In this document: positions 27,446 through 35,869 of the stretch, piece after piece
How the letters are laid out: each line of letters begins with the position of its first letter
How positions within the stretch are numbered: the stretch's first letter is position 1
Origin: Clostridium sp.
GTDB taxonomy: Bacteria > Bacillota > Clostridia > Clostridiales > Clostridiaceae
Assembly (NCBI RefSeq): GCF_026168755.1
Contig: NZ_JAPFDR010000002.1
Span: 86,144-150,143, forward strand
Length of the DNA: 64,000 nt
Direction: 5' to 3'
Program-made: the position numbers and the translations under genes
The notes under the pieces: generated by a model
What the model was told of the DNA's origin: nothing
Databases searched by the model: none
What the model saw: only the letters and a program-made list of their open reading frames with translations

Positions 27446-27473
27446 TTTCTCACCCCTTATTCAGACCTTTTTG

Positions 27474-27519
27474 CTCTGCTTTATATTTATATCATATTAA
27501 ATTACTCTGCTTTTGTCAA
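27474..27519 (-). promoter_or_regulatory. isc operon promoter with paired direct repeats
   Basis: Minus strand TTGACA (27514-27519), 17-base spacer, TATGAT (27491-27496). The sequence AAAGCAGAG occurs twice on this strand, at 27505-27513 inside the spacer and 27474-27482 near the start of transcription, 31 bases apart, about three helical turns. This is a likely binding pair for the Rrf2 regulator. Confidence 0.7.
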
Positions 27520-27613
27520 CAATGATTTATTGTACTTCTAATTTAATAAGAAAAACTTTTTTATGTCAACTTTTTTAGTTAATTTTTATTAAAATAAATC
27601 CTTTAGTATAAAT

Positions 27614-27904
27614 TTATTCTTCAAGCATTATATCTAAGATTTCCTTATCAGTTTCTTTCATTCCATCTTTCCCTAATCTACCTACTGCAGTTATTGTTTC
27701 TTCAATGCTTTCTTTTAAAATACCAGTTCTAGGGCTATAACCCTGATCTTCCATAGCAAGATAATGCCACATCATACTTTCATCAACACTTGTAGTAATC
27801 TTAGCTGATGCATACACAATCGCAATAGGTTCAGTACATCCCATTGCAGGAACTAATTATTGATTTAAAATTTGCAAATAATCATTATACTTACCTTTTT
27901 TCAT
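27614..27904 (-). pseudogene. broken L-cysteine desulfidase/UPF0597-type gene
   Basis: The frame from ATG 27904 reads MKKGKYNDYLQILNQ, an in-frame TAA, then LVPAMGCTEPIAIVYASAK, the diagnostic N-terminus of the L-cysteine desulfidase and serine dehydratase alpha-like family. It then jumps to a family C-terminus: TITAVGRLGKDGMKETDKEI and a normal stop. Intact members have about 430 residues; fewer than 100 remain, so some 330 central residues are gone and one stop codon has appeared. The GCTEP cysteine survives but the other cluster cysteines are lost, so the product cannot be functional. The ribosome site is intact, which suggests recent damage. Confidence 0.85.
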
Positions 27905-27936
27905 TATTTCATCACCTATGTTATTAAATTATTTTT

Positions 27937-29202
27937 CTATTTCTTAATCCTGTCCCAATAATCTTTTGTAGCCTTTTCAAACTTATTGTCCCCATATTCA
28001 TAATAGGTTCTATCTTTTATATTATCAGGTAGATATTGTTGTTGTATGTAATGATTAGGATAACTATGTGGATACTTATATTCAATCCCTCTTCCCATTT
28101 TACAAGCACCACTATAATGTGCATCTTTTAAATTGTTAGGAATATCACCTATAGTCATATTTTCTAAATCATTCAATGCAGACTCTATTGCTAAATATGC
28201 TGAATTTGATTTTGGACTTGTTGCTAAAAGTATTGTAGCTTCTGCAAGGGGAATTCTAGCTTCTGGGAATCCTAATTCTCTAGCAGAATCTACTAATGAT
28301 TTAACTATTAAACTTGCTTGTGGATATGCTAATCCAATATCTTCTGCAGCAATTACTTGAAGCCTTCTACAAATAGATATTAAATCACCAGCTTTAACAA
28401 GTCTAGCTAAATAATGAATTGCAGCATCTGCATCACTACCTCGAATTGATTTCTGAAATGCGCTAAGTATATCATAATGTGCATCACCATCGTTATCGTA
28501 AGCTATTACCTTACTTTGAGTTGAATCCTTAGCAACATTTAAATCAATTACTACAAATTTATCACTATTAGGTTTAGTTGAATTTAATGCAATTTCTAAG
28601 CCATTAATAGCCTTTCTCACATCTCCATTACAATAAGAAGCCAAGTAATCTACAGCTTCTTTCTTAACCTCTAGTTTTATTTCATTATATTCCTTCCCCT
28701 TAATATCTATAGCTCTATTAAGAGCTTTTTTTATATCCTTTTCTTCTACAGGCTTAAATTCAAATATAGTTGATCTTGAAAGCAAAGCCTTAAAAATATA
28801 AAAATATGGATTTTCTGTAGTAGATGCAATTAATGTTATTCTACCGTCTTCTATATATTCTAAAAGTGATTGTTGTTGCTTTTTATTAAAATTCTGAATT
28901 TCGTCTAAATAAAGCACTACACCATTAACACCTAAAAAGGTATCTAATTCCTTTGTTATTTCTTGAATATCTTTTAATGAAGCATTAGTTGCATTAAGTT
29001 TATAGAATCTTTTACCAGCCTTTTCAGCAATAATATTTGCTACTGTAGTTTTTCCTACCCCTGGTGGTCCATAAAATATCATATTTGAAATTCTACCACT
29101 CTTTACTATTCTATCTAAAATTTTATTTTCTCCTAATATATGTTGTTGACCACAAACTTCACTTAATCGTGTAGGCCTAATTAAATCTGCTAATGGTTTC
29201 AT
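27937..29202 (-). CDS. rarA: replication-associated recombination protein RarA (MgsA)
   Basis: A 421-residue AAA+ ATPase of the RarA/MgsA/WRNIP1 family, which acts at stalled replication forks. Walker A is IFYGPPGVGKTTVANIIAEK, Walker B is VVLYLDEIQNFNKKQQQSLL, sensor 1 is TLIASTTENPYF, and the C-terminal tetramer and clamp-loader-like region includes GSDADAAIHYLARLVKAGD and the family tail KMGRGIEYKYPHSYP. Begins at ATG 29202 after GAGGTGAAA. It stands alone between two terminators or gaps. Confidence 0.94.
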   Translation of the reverse strand: MKPLADLIRPTRLSEVCGQQHILGENKILDRIVKSGRISNMIFYGPPGVGKTTVANIIAEKAGKRFYKLNATNASLKDIQEITKELDTFLGVNGVVLYLDEIQNFNKKQQQSLLEYIEDGRITLIASTTENPYFYIFKALLSRSTIFEFKPVEEKDIKKALNRAIDIKGKEYNEIKLEVKKEAVDYLASYCNGDVRKAINGLEIALNSTKPNSDKFVVIDLNVAKDSTQSKVIAYDNDGDAHYDILSAFQKSIRGSDADAAIHYLARLVKAGDLISICRRLQVIAAEDIGLAYPQASLIVKSLVDSARELGFPEARIPLAEATILLATSPKSNSAYLAIESALNDLENMTIGDIPNNLKDAHYSGACKMGRGIEYKYPHSYPNHYIQQQYLPDNIKDRTYYEYGDNKFEKATKDYWDRIKK

Positions 29203-29277
29203 TTTTTCACCTCAAAGTACTTTTATTATCTAAAGTATAACATAACATTAAAAAAGTTATAAATTTTATTTATAACA

Positions 29278-29314
29278 AAAAAGCTTGTTCATTTTTGAAA
29301 TGAACAAGCTTTTT
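29278..29314 (-). terminator. terminator after the CAP-domain gene
   Basis: AAAAAGCTTGTTCATT pairs with AATGAACAAGCTTTTT (16 pairs, five-base loop) with T-rich flank on the minus strand. Confidence 0.85.
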
Positions 29315-29347
29315 ACTATATTTCTACTTTATATTATTATTTTATTT

Positions 29348-30289
29348 TTATCTATAGAATTCTTGAGTAGCATATACTTTATTTCCTATTTTATATACTC
29401 CAACTCCTATACTTGAGAAATTAGTAGATAAAATATTTGCTCTATGACCTGATGAATTCATCCAATTAGTCATAAATTGTTCTGCTAGGGCATCTGCACT
29501 TACATTACCACCAATATAAGCTATATTTTCTCCCCATGCCTTATATGATACTCCATCATTTTTCATTTGAGTTGTTATAAGATTTCCATTTAAATCTTCA
29601 TGACTAAAATAATTATTATCTCCCATATCTTGAGATTTAATTCTAGCATACTTTTGCATTACAGTATTATATGTTAATGTTGGAACTCCTGCTTTAGCTC
29701 TCTCTTCATTTACTTTATTAAATATAGCTGTTTCTACAGCTGACATAAAGTTAGTATCTGCATTAGTTGCGTTATCCTCTGTTGAATTATCCGGTGTTTC
29801 ATCAACTACTGGTGTATCTGGAATACTTGGTTTCTCCTCTGGAACACTTGGTATCTCCTCTGGAACACTTGGTGTTTCATCTACTGTTGGTGTGTCTGGT
29901 GTGCTAGGAGTTTCTGTATCTCCTGTTGGTGGAACAACTGTATCTCCTGGCGTTTCATCTATACTTGGATTATTAGGAACATTTGGTGTTTCCGTATCTC
30001 CTGTTGGCGGAACAACACTATTATTATCATTATTGTTACTATTATTATTGTTATTTCCATTATGATTAGGCTTGTCCACTGTGCCTCCAATAATTATTAT
30101 TCCGCCTGAACAATTACCCCACCATATTTTTTTAAAAGTTACTCCTTGAATTAAGCTTCCTGATATACTACATCTATTTACTTTCTCTAGTGAAGCTTCC
30201 TTAGTAGCTGCAAAGGTTGGTGTAACGGCTCCCCCTACTACAGTTAATGTAACTATGCTGGCAATTAGTTTATTTTTCATCTGTACCAC
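29348..30289 (-). CDS. secreted CAP (SCP/PR1) domain protein
   Basis: A 313-residue exported protein. A signal peptide fills residues 1-27 (positive MVQMKNKL, hydrophobic core, AATKE cleavage region). Next come a segment with an odd Trp/Cys/Gly pattern, an Asn-rich linker, and a Pro/Thr/Glu stalk with repeats of the type VPPTGDTETP and VPEEIPSVPEEKPSIP (about residues 90-165). The last 125 residues are the CAP domain: VNEERAKAGVPTLTYN, YFSHEDLNGNL, AWGENIAYIGG and MNSSGHRANILS, with the usual His and Glu pair. Its role in the envelope or secretion is unknown. The repeat stalk may vary in length between strains. Confidence 0.85.
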   Translation of the reverse strand: MVQMKNKLIASIVTLTVVGGAVTPTFAATKEASLEKVNRCSISGSLIQGVTFKKIWWGNCSGGIIIIGGTVDKPNHNGNNNNNSNNNDNNSVVPPTGDTETPNVPNNPSIDETPGDTVVPPTGDTETPSTPDTPTVDETPSVPEEIPSVPEEKPSIPDTPVVDETPDNSTEDNATNADTNFMSAVETAIFNKVNEERAKAGVPTLTYNTVMQKYARIKSQDMGDNNYFSHEDLNGNLITTQMKNDGVSYKAWGENIAYIGGNVSADALAEQFMTNWMNSSGHRANILSTNFSSIGVGVYKIGNKVYATQEFYR

Positions 30290-30554
30290 TCCTTTTTATT
30301 TTTTCGAACAGTTTAATTCTGCCCAATATCTTATTAGTTCAAAGTACTTTTTACTTTCACTAACACTGCCAGTTACAGTTATATCATAGCTTGTCTGTTT
30401 TTATTATAGTAGATTATCTCCTTACATACCTTATCTTTTATTGTTAAGATTTTATTTCCTTTTTGTCCACTAATATTATAATTAAATTTCCGCATATTTT
30501 CTTACTTTATAGCATCTTAGAAATATGCACCATGTTATATATTACTAGATATTT

Positions 30555-31058
30555 TTAATCATTTTTTATAAAATTTTTGTTTTCATTTTGTGCAATTTTT
30601 AAGCTATCATATTCTTTTACACTTTCAATGTAAAATTTACCTTCTTTTTTTGTCAGTATAACTTCTACTGGAACATCATTTCCTTCTGCTGTATCATAAC
30701 CTTGCTCTACCCCATCACTTTCTAAAGTTGTTGCTTGAGCCTCCATATCTATTAATAAGCACAAATTGTATTTACCATTTTCCTTAGTAACCCCCATAAC
30801 CTCACTTTCATATTTATTTAAAACCACAGTACCTATATAATAACTATAAAATACTACATAATTAGCTTCATTAAAAGTTTGACTATCTACATACTCACTA
30901 ACCTCATCATCATAATCTCCATCATATGATAATACCTTATCAACAACCTCTTTCATCTCATCTATATCTTTTTGTGAAATGTTACTACTACACATAACCA
31001 TTGTTAAGTTAAACATAACCATCACTATTACAATTATATTTGAAATAAATTTTCTCAT
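30555..31058 (-). CDS. exported protein of unknown function
   Basis: A 167-residue protein starting MRKFISNIIVIVMVMFNLTM, a typical signal segment ending near MCSSN. The Cys there is not in a convincing lipobox (residues before it are MVM), so lipidation is uncertain. The mature part is acidic, with EYVDSQTFNEANYVVFYSYY and a C-terminal EVILTKKEGKFYIESVKEYD that looks like beta strands of a small NTF2-like or lipoprotein fold. I do not recognise the family. It lies alone on the minus strand with a 265-base gap downstream and no clear operon partner. Confidence 0.6.
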   Translation of the reverse strand: MRKFISNIIVIVMVMFNLTMVMCSSNISQKDIDEMKEVVDKVLSYDGDYDDEVSEYVDSQTFNEANYVVFYSYYIGTVVLNKYESEVMGVTKENGKYNLCLLIDMEAQATTLESDGVEQGYDTAEGNDVPVEVILTKKEGKFYIESVKEYDSLKIAQNENKNFIKND

Positions 31059-31196
31059 ATCTTATTCTCTACCCTTCATTTATTAATTTCTATACTATTC
31101 TTATGTAACGTTATTTAATTATATGAATCTTATATAATTAAATTTAAATTAAGCTCTAAATCTGACTTTACTTAAGTAATCAATTATACTAATATA

Positions 31197-31237
31197 AAAA
31201 AGCAGTAATGTATCTTAATGATACATTACTGCTTTTT
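31197..31237 (-). terminator. terminator of the asr operon
   Basis: A perfect 18-pair hairpin (31197-31214 with 31220-31237), five-base loop TTAAT, core GCAGTAATGTATC, flanked by A and T runs. It ends five bases before the asrC stop codon on the minus strand. Confidence 0.9.
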
Positions 31238-31241
31238 CTTG

Positions 31242-32213
31242 TTAAGTATTTGGATACTTAATTCCGCTCCAATATATATTATTCTTTAATATAGCCTTAT
31301 CTGAAAGAGTAACTCCATCTAATGCCCACTTCTTAAACTCTTCAAATCCTGTTCTATCTACTATATAACCAATGTGTTCTTTACCACCTGGTGCATTTTT
31401 ATCTATATATTCAGTAACATACTTATAAGTATTTTGAATTACTTTAATTATGCTATCTTCATCTACCCAAATTATAAAGTCTTCTGCTAATCTTGGATTT
31501 TTCTTACCTGTTCTACCCATTATAGCTAATCTATAATACTTTTCTTTACTTCTAGTCCATGCTCCTGTAGGACAGTTAATTACACATTCACCACATCCAA
31601 TACATTTACTATGATCTCTTACTGGTGTGTAATTTTCAGCATGTAAAGCAGCTGTAGACTTTTTAGTACATGCTCTAACACAAGCTCCACAAGATATACA
31701 TTTACTTTCATCTAATTGTGGCTCAGTCATTCCTATGATACCAAAGTCGTGCATTCTAACTTTCATACAGTCATTAGGACATCCTGTTAATGCAACTTTA
31801 AAGTGTAAGTCATGTGGGAATATTGCTTTTTCTATTTTTTTTGCAAAATTAGTTGTATTATAATTTGCAAATGGACAGACATTGTTACCTATACAAGCAC
31901 TTATATTTCTCGTACCTGCTGATGTATATCCTTTACCTGGAATTTCTTGATTAATTTCTAATCCTTCAATAATTGGTTGAAGTAATTCATTAACCTTGTC
32001 CATATCCTTCATATCTATTCCTGGAACTTCAAAACCTTGTCTTGTAGTTAAATGAACTGTTCCATTACCGTATTTTTCAGCAATTTCTTGAATAAGACCT
32101 AAGTATTTAGCATTTAAATGTCCACCAGGTACTCTTATTCTTGAAGCTGTAATTCCTCTATGCTTTGTAACTCTAAAAGCATTCTTTTTAAGCTTTTTAG
32201 TATTGATATCCAT
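31242..32213 (-). CDS. asrC: anaerobic sulfite reductase subunit C (siroheme/Fe-S catalytic subunit)
   Basis: A 323-residue dissimilatory-type sulfite reductase subunit. It has siroheme/4Fe-4S cysteines in ISACIGNNVCPFANYNT and ALTGCPNDCMKVRMHDFG, and a ferredoxin-like insert with CISCGACVRACTKKST and CIGCGECVINCPTGAW. These features identify AsrC, the subunit that reduces sulfite to sulfide. It is last in the asrA-asrB-asrC order and is followed by a strong terminator. ATG 32213 follows AGGAGG. Confidence 0.95.
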   Translation of the reverse strand: MDINTKKLKKNAFRVTKHRGITASRIRVPGGHLNAKYLGLIQEIAEKYGNGTVHLTTRQGFEVPGIDMKDMDKVNELLQPIIEGLEINQEIPGKGYTSAGTRNISACIGNNVCPFANYNTTNFAKKIEKAIFPHDLHFKVALTGCPNDCMKVRMHDFGIIGMTEPQLDESKCISCGACVRACTKKSTAALHAENYTPVRDHSKCIGCGECVINCPTGAWTRSKEKYYRLAIMGRTGKKNPRLAEDFIIWVDEDSIIKVIQNTYKYVTEYIDKNAPGGKEHIGYIVDRTGFEEFKKWALDGVTLSDKAILKNNIYWSGIKYPNT

Positions 32214-32226
32214 TAATTACTTCCTC

Positions 32227-33021
32227 CTAATCAATTAAAGATTTTCCTACTGTATAATTAAATACTGGACCGTCTAAACAAATATAAGTATCATCTATCT
32301 TACAGTGTCCACACTTACCTATTCCACAGCACATTTTTCTTTCTTGAGAAATCCAGATATTCTCTTCTTTTATTCCAAGCTTTAAGAATTCTAAAACTGT
32401 AAACTTCATCATCATTGGAGGACCAACAACAACTACTTGTACATTATCCATATCTTTGATTTCTAATTCAGGAATATATTTAGTAACTAATCCTACTTTA
32501 CCTTCATAACCTTCTTTTGCAGTATCAACTGTTAATATAAGGCTCATAGTCTTTTCCCAAACTTTCATGTCATCTTTAAATAAAACATCTTCTGGTGACT
32601 TGAATCCTGTAATAAGAGTCATACTCTTACAATCATTACTATTCTTTGAGAAGTATTCTACTATTCCTCTTACTGGTGAAAGTCCTGTTCCCCCGGCAAC
32701 TACAATTACTTCTTTATTTTTATAATTTTCTATATCAAAGCCATTTCCATAAGGTCCTCTTAAGAATAATTTATCTCCAACATAGTTATTAAATATTTCA
32801 TTAGTAACTTTACCAACTCTTCTTATTGTTAAGTCAACAAATCCTTCTCCAATTCCACTTACTGATATTGGAGCTTCTCCGTACTTAGGTAATGATACTT
32901 CAAAGAATTGACCAGGTTTAACATCACCTTTATAAGCCATTCTAAAAGTATACTCAATTGGAGTATGTTCAATTACTTCTAAAATTTCTGATCTAAATGG
33001 TATGTATTCATTCTTAGTCAT
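32227..33021 (-). CDS. asrB: anaerobic sulfite reductase subunit B (FAD/NAD-binding)
   Basis: A 264-residue ferredoxin-reductase-type flavoprotein. Visible are the FAD region YGEAPISVSGIG, the NAD-binding VVAGGTGLSPVRGIVEYF, VVVVGPPMMMKF, and the C-terminal 2Fe-2S-type cysteines ERKMCCGIGKCGHCKIDDTYIC. It passes electrons from NADH to the catalytic subunit. Its start overlaps the asrA end by eight bases, showing coupling; asrC follows after 13 bases. Confidence 0.95.
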   Translation of the reverse strand: MTKNEYIPFRSEILEVIEHTPIEYTFRMAYKGDVKPGQFFEVSLPKYGEAPISVSGIGEGFVDLTIRRVGKVTNEIFNNYVGDKLFLRGPYGNGFDIENYKNKEVIVVAGGTGLSPVRGIVEYFSKNSNDCKSMTLITGFKSPEDVLFKDDMKVWEKTMSLILTVDTAKEGYEGKVGLVTKYIPELEIKDMDNVQVVVVGPPMMMKFTVLEFLKLGIKEENIWISQERKMCCGIGKCGHCKIDDTYICLDGPVFNYTVGKSLID

Positions 33022-34030
33022 TGTTTTTCACCTCGTTCATAGCATCTTCTAACTTGTTTATAATTGTTGAAAAACTGATATATTCTGGACAAATATCATC
33101 ACATCTACCACATCCAACACACATGTGATATCCCCATTTTTTCTTATAATCATATACTTTATGAAGAGTCTTAAACCTCATTTTTTGACCCTTTTCTTTT
33201 CTAAAGCTATGTCCACCAGCCATATCTGTATATCCATCTACATGACAAGAAGCCCAAACTCTTCTTCTTTCGCCTGCATTTTTATTATCTTTATATGTAA
33301 TATCTTGCATAGTAAAGCATGTACATGTTGGACAGACAAAATTACATCTACCACAAGTTATACATCTTTCATTGTATTCATTCCACATTGTAGATTTCAT
33401 AACTTCTAAACTTAAATTTTCTGGAATATTAACCTTAACTGGATTTTCTGTAACAAAATCTGGTTTAACTTCCTTTTCTTCTTTTTCTATAGAAGCTATT
33501 ATATTTTCAATTTCTTCATCCTTAATATCTAAATATACATCTTGTCCATCAACTTTAATGTATGCATTATATTCATCAGTTTTATTTGATCCCATGCTTA
33601 CACAGAAACAATTTTCAAAGCTATTTTCACAACCAATTAAAACAAACTTTGCTCTCTCTCTCATTTTCTTATAATATATATCTTCAAATCCATTTCTTAA
33701 ATAAATATCATCTATTCTCTTTAAAGAGTGTATTTCACAACTTCTTAAGAATATTAAAGCCGGTCTTTCATCAACTTCAGCTTCTTTACACTCATCTTCT
33801 GTAAAGAAGAACAAAGTTTGTCTTGTAGGTAAAATAGTTTCTTTATATGAAAAACTTGATTTTTTATCAAATTCTATTTCTTCAAAGCTTTCAATCTCTC
33901 CATATCTAACTCTATCAGTATCAGAAAAAGTTCCTGCACCAACAAAAACTTTTGGAGCATAGATTTTATATGCTTTCTTTAACTCATTTAAAGCTAAATT
34001 CATATTTTCTAAGTTAAGTTTATATCCCAT
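33014..34030 (-). CDS. asrA: anaerobic sulfite reductase subunit A (Fe-S)
   Basis: A 338-residue iron-sulfur protein with two clusters of ferredoxin-type cysteines: CITCGRCNFVCPTCTC near residue 225 and HMCVGCGRCDDICPEYIS near 305. The N-terminal region (LNELKKAYKIYAPK, then YKETILPTRQTLFFF) is the usual AsrA front. It heads the operon, with a promoter region that holds a Rex palindrome and a Crp/Fnr-like site. The ATG at 34030 follows AGAGGTG. Confidence 0.95.
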   Translation of the reverse strand: MGYKLNLENMNLALNELKKAYKIYAPKVFVGAGTFSDTDRVRYGEIESFEEIEFDKKSSFSYKETILPTRQTLFFFTEDECKEAEVDERPALIFLRSCEIHSLKRIDDIYLRNGFEDIYYKKMRERAKFVLIGCENSFENCFCVSMGSNKTDEYNAYIKVDGQDVYLDIKDEEIENIIASIEKEEKEVKPDFVTENPVKVNIPENLSLEVMKSTMWNEYNERCITCGRCNFVCPTCTCFTMQDITYKDNKNAGERRRVWASCHVDGYTDMAGGHSFRKEKGQKMRFKTLHKVYDYKKKWGYHMCVGCGRCDDICPEYISFSTIINKLEDAMNEVKNND

Positions 34031-34064
34031 CTAAAACACCTCTTAGCTTATTTTTTCTCTTTTC

Positions 34065-34082
34065 TTGTTAATTAGTTAACAA
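34065..34082. promoter_or_regulatory. perfect Rex operator upstream of asrABC
   Basis: TTGTTAATTAGTTAACAA, an exact match to the Rex consensus TTGTTAA-N4-TTAACAA and perfectly palindromic (extending to CTTGTTAATTAGTTAACAAG). It is 35-52 bases upstream of the asrA start, just after the predicted transcription start. Rex represses reductant-consuming genes when NADH is low. No rex gene is in the window. Confidence 0.75.
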
Positions 34083-34094
34083 GATACTATCATC

Positions 34095-34100
34095 ATTATA
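34095..34100 (-). promoter_or_regulatory. predicted -10 box of asrABC
   Basis: Minus strand TATAAT, with no good -35 hexamer 17 bases upstream, where CATCTT is found. A missing -35 is typical of activator-dependent promoters, and a TGTGA-N6-TCACA site lies in its place. Confidence 0.5.
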
Positions 34101-34121
34101 TTTTTTTTAATAAAAAAAAGA

Positions 34122-34137
34122 TGTGACATTCATCACA
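34122..34137. promoter_or_regulatory. Crp/Fnr-type binding site (and terminator stem of the regulator gene)
   Basis: TGTGACATTCATCACA is TGTGA-N6-TCACA. Its centre is about 41.5 bases upstream of the transcription start predicted from the TATAAT at 34095, the class II activator position. It is also the core of a hairpin (AAAAGATGTGA / TCACATCTTTT, 34117-34142) that probably terminates the crp-type gene immediately upstream, so it may do both jobs. Confidence 0.55.
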
Positions 34138-34180
34138 TCTTTTTAAATTTCTATTATTACATTTTTTAACAACAGTTTTT

Positions 34181-34867
34181 TTAATTTTCTTTAAAAAATC
34201 TCACTAACTTATCTCTATCTGGAACTATTATTTTTTTGTTTTTATTAATAATTAAACCTTCATTATTTAAAATCTTTAAAGCTCTTGATATTGTTTCTCT
34301 AGGAGCTCCAAACATATCTGCTAAATATGTAATTGTTATATTTAAATCAATTAATATACCTTCTTCAATTTCTATTCCATAATCTCTTGACAGTTTCCAC
34401 AACTTCGCTGCAACTCTTTTTTCAACTTTTATTGGAATCGAATTTTTTCCCTGTCTATATAATCTTCTAACTTTCATTGCTAATGAGTTAATAATTATTT
34501 TTGAAAGTTCAAAATCATCTTTCATGATATCTAAAAACTTCATTTTATCAAAACATAAAACTTCTGCTTTTTCAAAGGCTTCACAATTAATAGATGCAGG
34601 TAAATCATCAATTATTACCTCATTTACTATAGTATCTTTTCCTAAAATAAATATTACTTTCTTTTGAGATGATTCACTTTGTTTATATAAAGCAACTTTC
34701 CCACTTCTAACAATATATATACTATTTATTACTTCTTTATCTCTAAAAAGATGCTCACCTTTTTCTAGTTCTTTAACAATACAAATTTCATTTAATTTAA
34801 AAATTGTATTCTTATTTACTTGTGAAAACAACGAAAGTCCTCTTAATTTTAAATCATTCTTTTCCAA
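34181..34867 (-). CDS. Crp/Fnr family transcriptional regulator
   Basis: A 228-residue regulator with an N-terminal cyclic-nucleotide-binding fold (LEKGEHLFRDKEVINSIYIV, then GKVALYKQSESSQKK) and a C-terminal winged helix with the recognition helix FGAPRETISRALKILNNEG. The RE..R pattern is that which reads TGTGA in Crp. The few cysteines are not in an Fnr cluster pattern, so the signal is unlikely to be a classical Fnr cluster. It lies 150 bases upstream of asrA on the same strand, and the pairing suggests control of sulfite reduction. It starts with TTG at 34867, eight bases after AGGAG. Confidence 0.85.
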   Translation of the reverse strand: MEKNDLKLRGLSLFSQVNKNTIFKLNEICIVKELEKGEHLFRDKEVINSIYIVRSGKVALYKQSESSQKKVIFILGKDTIVNEVIIDDLPASINCEAFEKAEVLCFDKMKFLDIMKDDFELSKIIINSLAMKVRRLYRQGKNSIPIKVEKRVAAKLWKLSRDYGIEIEEGILIDLNITITYLADMFGAPRETISRALKILNNEGLIINKNKKIIVPDRDKLVRFFKEN

Positions 34868-35016
34868 AATATTATCTCCTAGTGTTTTTATTGTGAATAT
34901 TATAGCACAATTATCTAAAAATATATCATTTCATTTTATAAATATTATAGATATATAATCATTAATTTATAGTTATAATAAATAATTTAATCCTAGTATA
35001 TATAAGTATTAGAATA

Positions 35017-35052
35017 AAAAGAGCATATCCCACAATAAGATACTGCTCTTTT
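35017..35052 (-). terminator. terminator of the GntR-ABC-DUF4097 operon
   Basis: AAAAGAGCA pairs with TGCTCTTTT, with a few more pairs inside an 18-base loop, followed on the minus strand by T-rich sequence, 11 bases past the DUF4097 stop. Confidence 0.7.
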
Positions 35053-35063
35053 ATACCACTTTA

Positions 35064-35858
35064 TTAATTAAACACCTTTATTTCTCCAATTCCCACACTT
35101 AATTTAAATTCATAAGTTTTTTCTGAAGAAACTCTTGCATTTATATCAGTATTTCCAATTCCAGAGGTAGTATTAAAATATACTGGTGCATTTTCTGGAA
35201 TCTTTATTGTCGCGCTTCCTACTCCACCTTCAAAAAACATATTTCCTCCAACTTCAGCTAATGAAACGTTAACTTCTCCTACACCTCCCTCAATATTTAT
35301 ATCCCCACATTTTCTAATTAAATTTATATCGCTTTCTCCTACACCAGCACTAAAATCTAGCTTATTAAATACAATGTCATCTACTGTCAACTCTCCAGTT
35401 CCACCATCAATATTTAAGTTATTACATATAATATCCTTTATTTCACTTTCTCCAGCACCATACTCATAGTTCAAATCTCCATTAAAAGAATATGGAATTT
35501 TTATTTCTAAATCTAATCTGTAATTATTATCTCTAGATAAATCTATTAAATGTTCACTTTCATCTTCAATTTTAATAGTATCCCCTTTCTTAGATACTGT
35601 TAGCTTATCATCAGATATATTAGTTGTACCAGAAACAATTACTTCATTACCTTCATATCCTATTAAAGTTACTTTACCATACTCAATCTCTATATCTATC
35701 TGCCTTTCCCCTTCAAATACTACACTTTTATTTATATCTATATTTTCGCTACTTAAACTACTATTACTTCTTTTATTTCTAACCTCAAACCTTACTGAAC
35801 AAGCTGTCAAAGTAAATATCATTATTATTGCCCAAACTAAACTAATTATTTTTTTCAT
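35064..35858 (-). CDS. DUF4097-type lipoprotein
   Basis: A 264-residue lipoprotein: signal MKKIISLVWAIIMIFTLTAC with lipobox LTAC, so probably lipidated at Cys20. The rest is a repetitive beta-solenoid-like domain with alternating D/N/I runs such as FEGERQIDIEIEYGKVTLIG, YGAGESEIKDIICNNL, GVGESDINLIRKCGDI and EGGVGSATIKIP, which match DUF4097 adhesin-like proteins. Likely on the outer face of the membrane. It is the fourth gene of a GntR-ABC operon, 11 bases after the permease, and could be an accessory subunit of that exporter. Confidence 0.75.
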   Translation of the reverse strand: MKKIISLVWAIIMIFTLTACSVRFEVRNKRSNSSLSSENIDINKSVVFEGERQIDIEIEYGKVTLIGYEGNEVIVSGTTNISDDKLTVSKKGDTIKIEDESEHLIDLSRDNNYRLDLEIKIPYSFNGDLNYEYGAGESEIKDIICNNLNIDGGTGELTVDDIVFNKLDFSAGVGESDINLIRKCGDINIEGGVGEVNVSLAEVGGNMFFEGGVGSATIKIPENAPVYFNTTSGIGNTDINARVSSEKTYEFKLSVGIGEIKVFN

Positions 35859-35869
35859 TTTTACACCCC

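Noticed and set aside
33125..33804. Overlapping plus-strand frames opposite asrA
   Set aside because: Shadows of the asrA coding strand: no ribosome site, no family resemblance, and they overlap each other.
34885..34912. Possible second Crp-type site (TTGTG...CACAA) before the Crp/Fnr gene itself
   Set aside because: The half-sites are ten bases apart instead of the eight found between TGTG and CACA in a TGTGA-N6-TCACA site, so it is not a good match.
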